This document shows, piece by piece, positions 4,704 through 5,403 of a stretch of DNA of 5,403 nucleotides. Below the pieces are notes generated by a model, which saw nothing but the letters and a program-made list of their open reading frames with translations, was not told the DNA's origin and did no database searches. The stretch spans positions 1 to 5,403 of the forward strand of contig JAGBTR010000138.1 of the NCBI GenBank assembly GCA_017631215.1. The letters are read 5' to 3'. Both the position numbers and the translations under genes were made by a program. The DNA comes from Clostridia bacterium (GTDB lineage: Bacteria; Bacillota; Clostridia; Oscillospirales; CAG-272). Each line of letters begins with the position of its first letter. The stretch's first letter is position 1.

Positions 4704-5403
4704 TCAGAACTCACCCATCAGGATGCGCTCGAGCGTTTCGTCGATGCGGTCGACGTCCTCGGGGTCGGAGACGGTGACCACACCCAGCATCTCGCCGCGC
4801 GTGCGGCTGAGGCGGTTGACCTCGCGGTCGGCGGCATCGTCCGATATATCCGCCAGCATAACGGCGGTGCAGTTGATGCCGAACTGCTTGCCAAGGCAGG
4901 ATAGCTTGAAGTAAAAGTCCTGATCCAGCCGCTCGCGCGCCTTGGCCTCGACGATGAGACTGCGGAAGCCGCGCGTGAGCACGATGTCCAGCTCGCTCTT
5001 GACGTCGGTACCGTCCCAGTTGACCTCGTAGCCCGAGACGACGTCGTCAAAGCGGTGAGATGCGATGCATCTGCGGTAGACGTACACCTCAAACAGCCGA
5101 CCCGCCGTGGTCAGAAGATCCTTGATCTTGTGGGTGGCGTAGGTGAAGCACAGCTCGCTTTCGCTGGGGCTCCAGATGTTGGCGACGTAGCCGTAGTCGT
5201 TCGCCAGCTTGTGAAGAAGCGACACCAGCTCCTCGCGGGAAACACCGCGCATCGCGTCGGGGTAGCGCTCGGGATTGAGGCGCAGCACCTGCAGATTGTC
5301 GTGGTAGACGGTCAGCTGGTTGCCCGAGACGTAGGAGCCGATGTGGTCGGCCAGCGACAGCGCGCTCGGGTTGGAGAAGATGAGCGTCAGCGGCTTTTTG
5401 TAG
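4704..5403 (-). CDS. DUF1887/Card1-like PD-(D/E)xK nuclease, C-terminal part
   Basis: The frame is open from the right edge to the stop at 4704-4706, giving 232 visible residues; the N terminus is outside. A GTG at 5288 is internal, since the coding frame continues upstream without a stop. The fragment has a helical/beta segment, then GRLFEVYVYRR (about residues 101-111), resembling the GG-W-LE-Y-V segment of DUF1887/Card1. Next come SELDIVLTRG (137-146) and LIVEAKAR (149-156), giving a D...ExK site: Asp139, Glu152, Lys154 (codons at 4986-4988, 4947-4949, 4941-4943). The rest, KLSCLGKQFG (166-175), fits the family's end. Card1/Can2 proteins are type III CRISPR accessory nucleases with an N-terminal CARF domain activated by cyclic tetra-adenylate; stand-alone DUF1887 genes also exist. 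Whether a CARF domain is present cannot be seen. Another PD-(D/E)xK family is possible. The gene converges on the isomerase across two terminators. Confidence 0.66.
   Translation of the reverse strand, partial: YKKPLTLIFSNPSALSLADHIGSYVSGNQLTVYHDNLQVLRLNPERYPDAMRGVSREELVSLLHKLANDYGYVANIWSPSESELCFTYATHKIKDLLTTAGRLFEVYVYRRCIASHRFDDVVSGYEVNWDGTDVKSELDIVLTRGFRSLIVEAKARERLDQDFYFKLSCLGKQFGINCTAVMLADISDDAADREVNRLSRTRGEMLGVVTVSDPEDVDRIDETLERILMGEF

Noticed and set aside
5286..5288. GTG as the start of the nuclease gene
   Set aside because: The frame continues upstream to the window edge without a stop and with protein-like sequence, and no Shine-Dalgarno site precedes the GTG.

Overview
The window most likely comes from a GC-rich gut-type member of the Clostridia (Oscillospiraceae-like). 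This is an inference from strong Shine-Dalgarno sites, coding regions rich in G/C at the third codon position, A-rich leaders, and a long intergenic region packed with small GC-rich hairpins of a kind common in such genomes. No rRNA or tRNA gene is present to confirm it.

Layout on the + strand: (1) the C-terminal half of an FGGY-family sugar kinase, xylulokinase-like, cut by the left edge; (2) directly overlapping it, a single gene encoding a compact electron transfer flavoprotein in which the beta and alpha subunits are fused in one 456-residue chain; (3) about 820 bases without a credible gene (2014-2835), filled with stem-loops; (4) a 466-residue member of the L-fucose/L-arabinose isomerase family; (5) a two-copy 176-bp tandem duplication that begins inside the 3' end of the isomerase gene, followed by an intact REP-like hairpin and two strong intrinsic terminators. 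On the - strand, convergent with the isomerase, is (6) the C-terminal part of a protein with a PD-(D/E)xK nuclease domain resembling the DUF1887/Card1 (Can2) family. It runs off the right edge, so any sensor domain lies outside the window.

The kinase and isomerase fit a ketose/aldose route (isomerise, then phosphorylate). The ETF is coupled by a gene overlap to the kinase, which suggests that an electron-transfer step belongs to the same pathway, although its redox partner is not in the window. The nuclease gene is unrelated to the sugar genes and is separated from them by terminators. The most unusual items are the minimised ETF beta-alpha fusion, the partial Card1-like nuclease, and the 176-bp duplication that has copied the isomerase 3' end.
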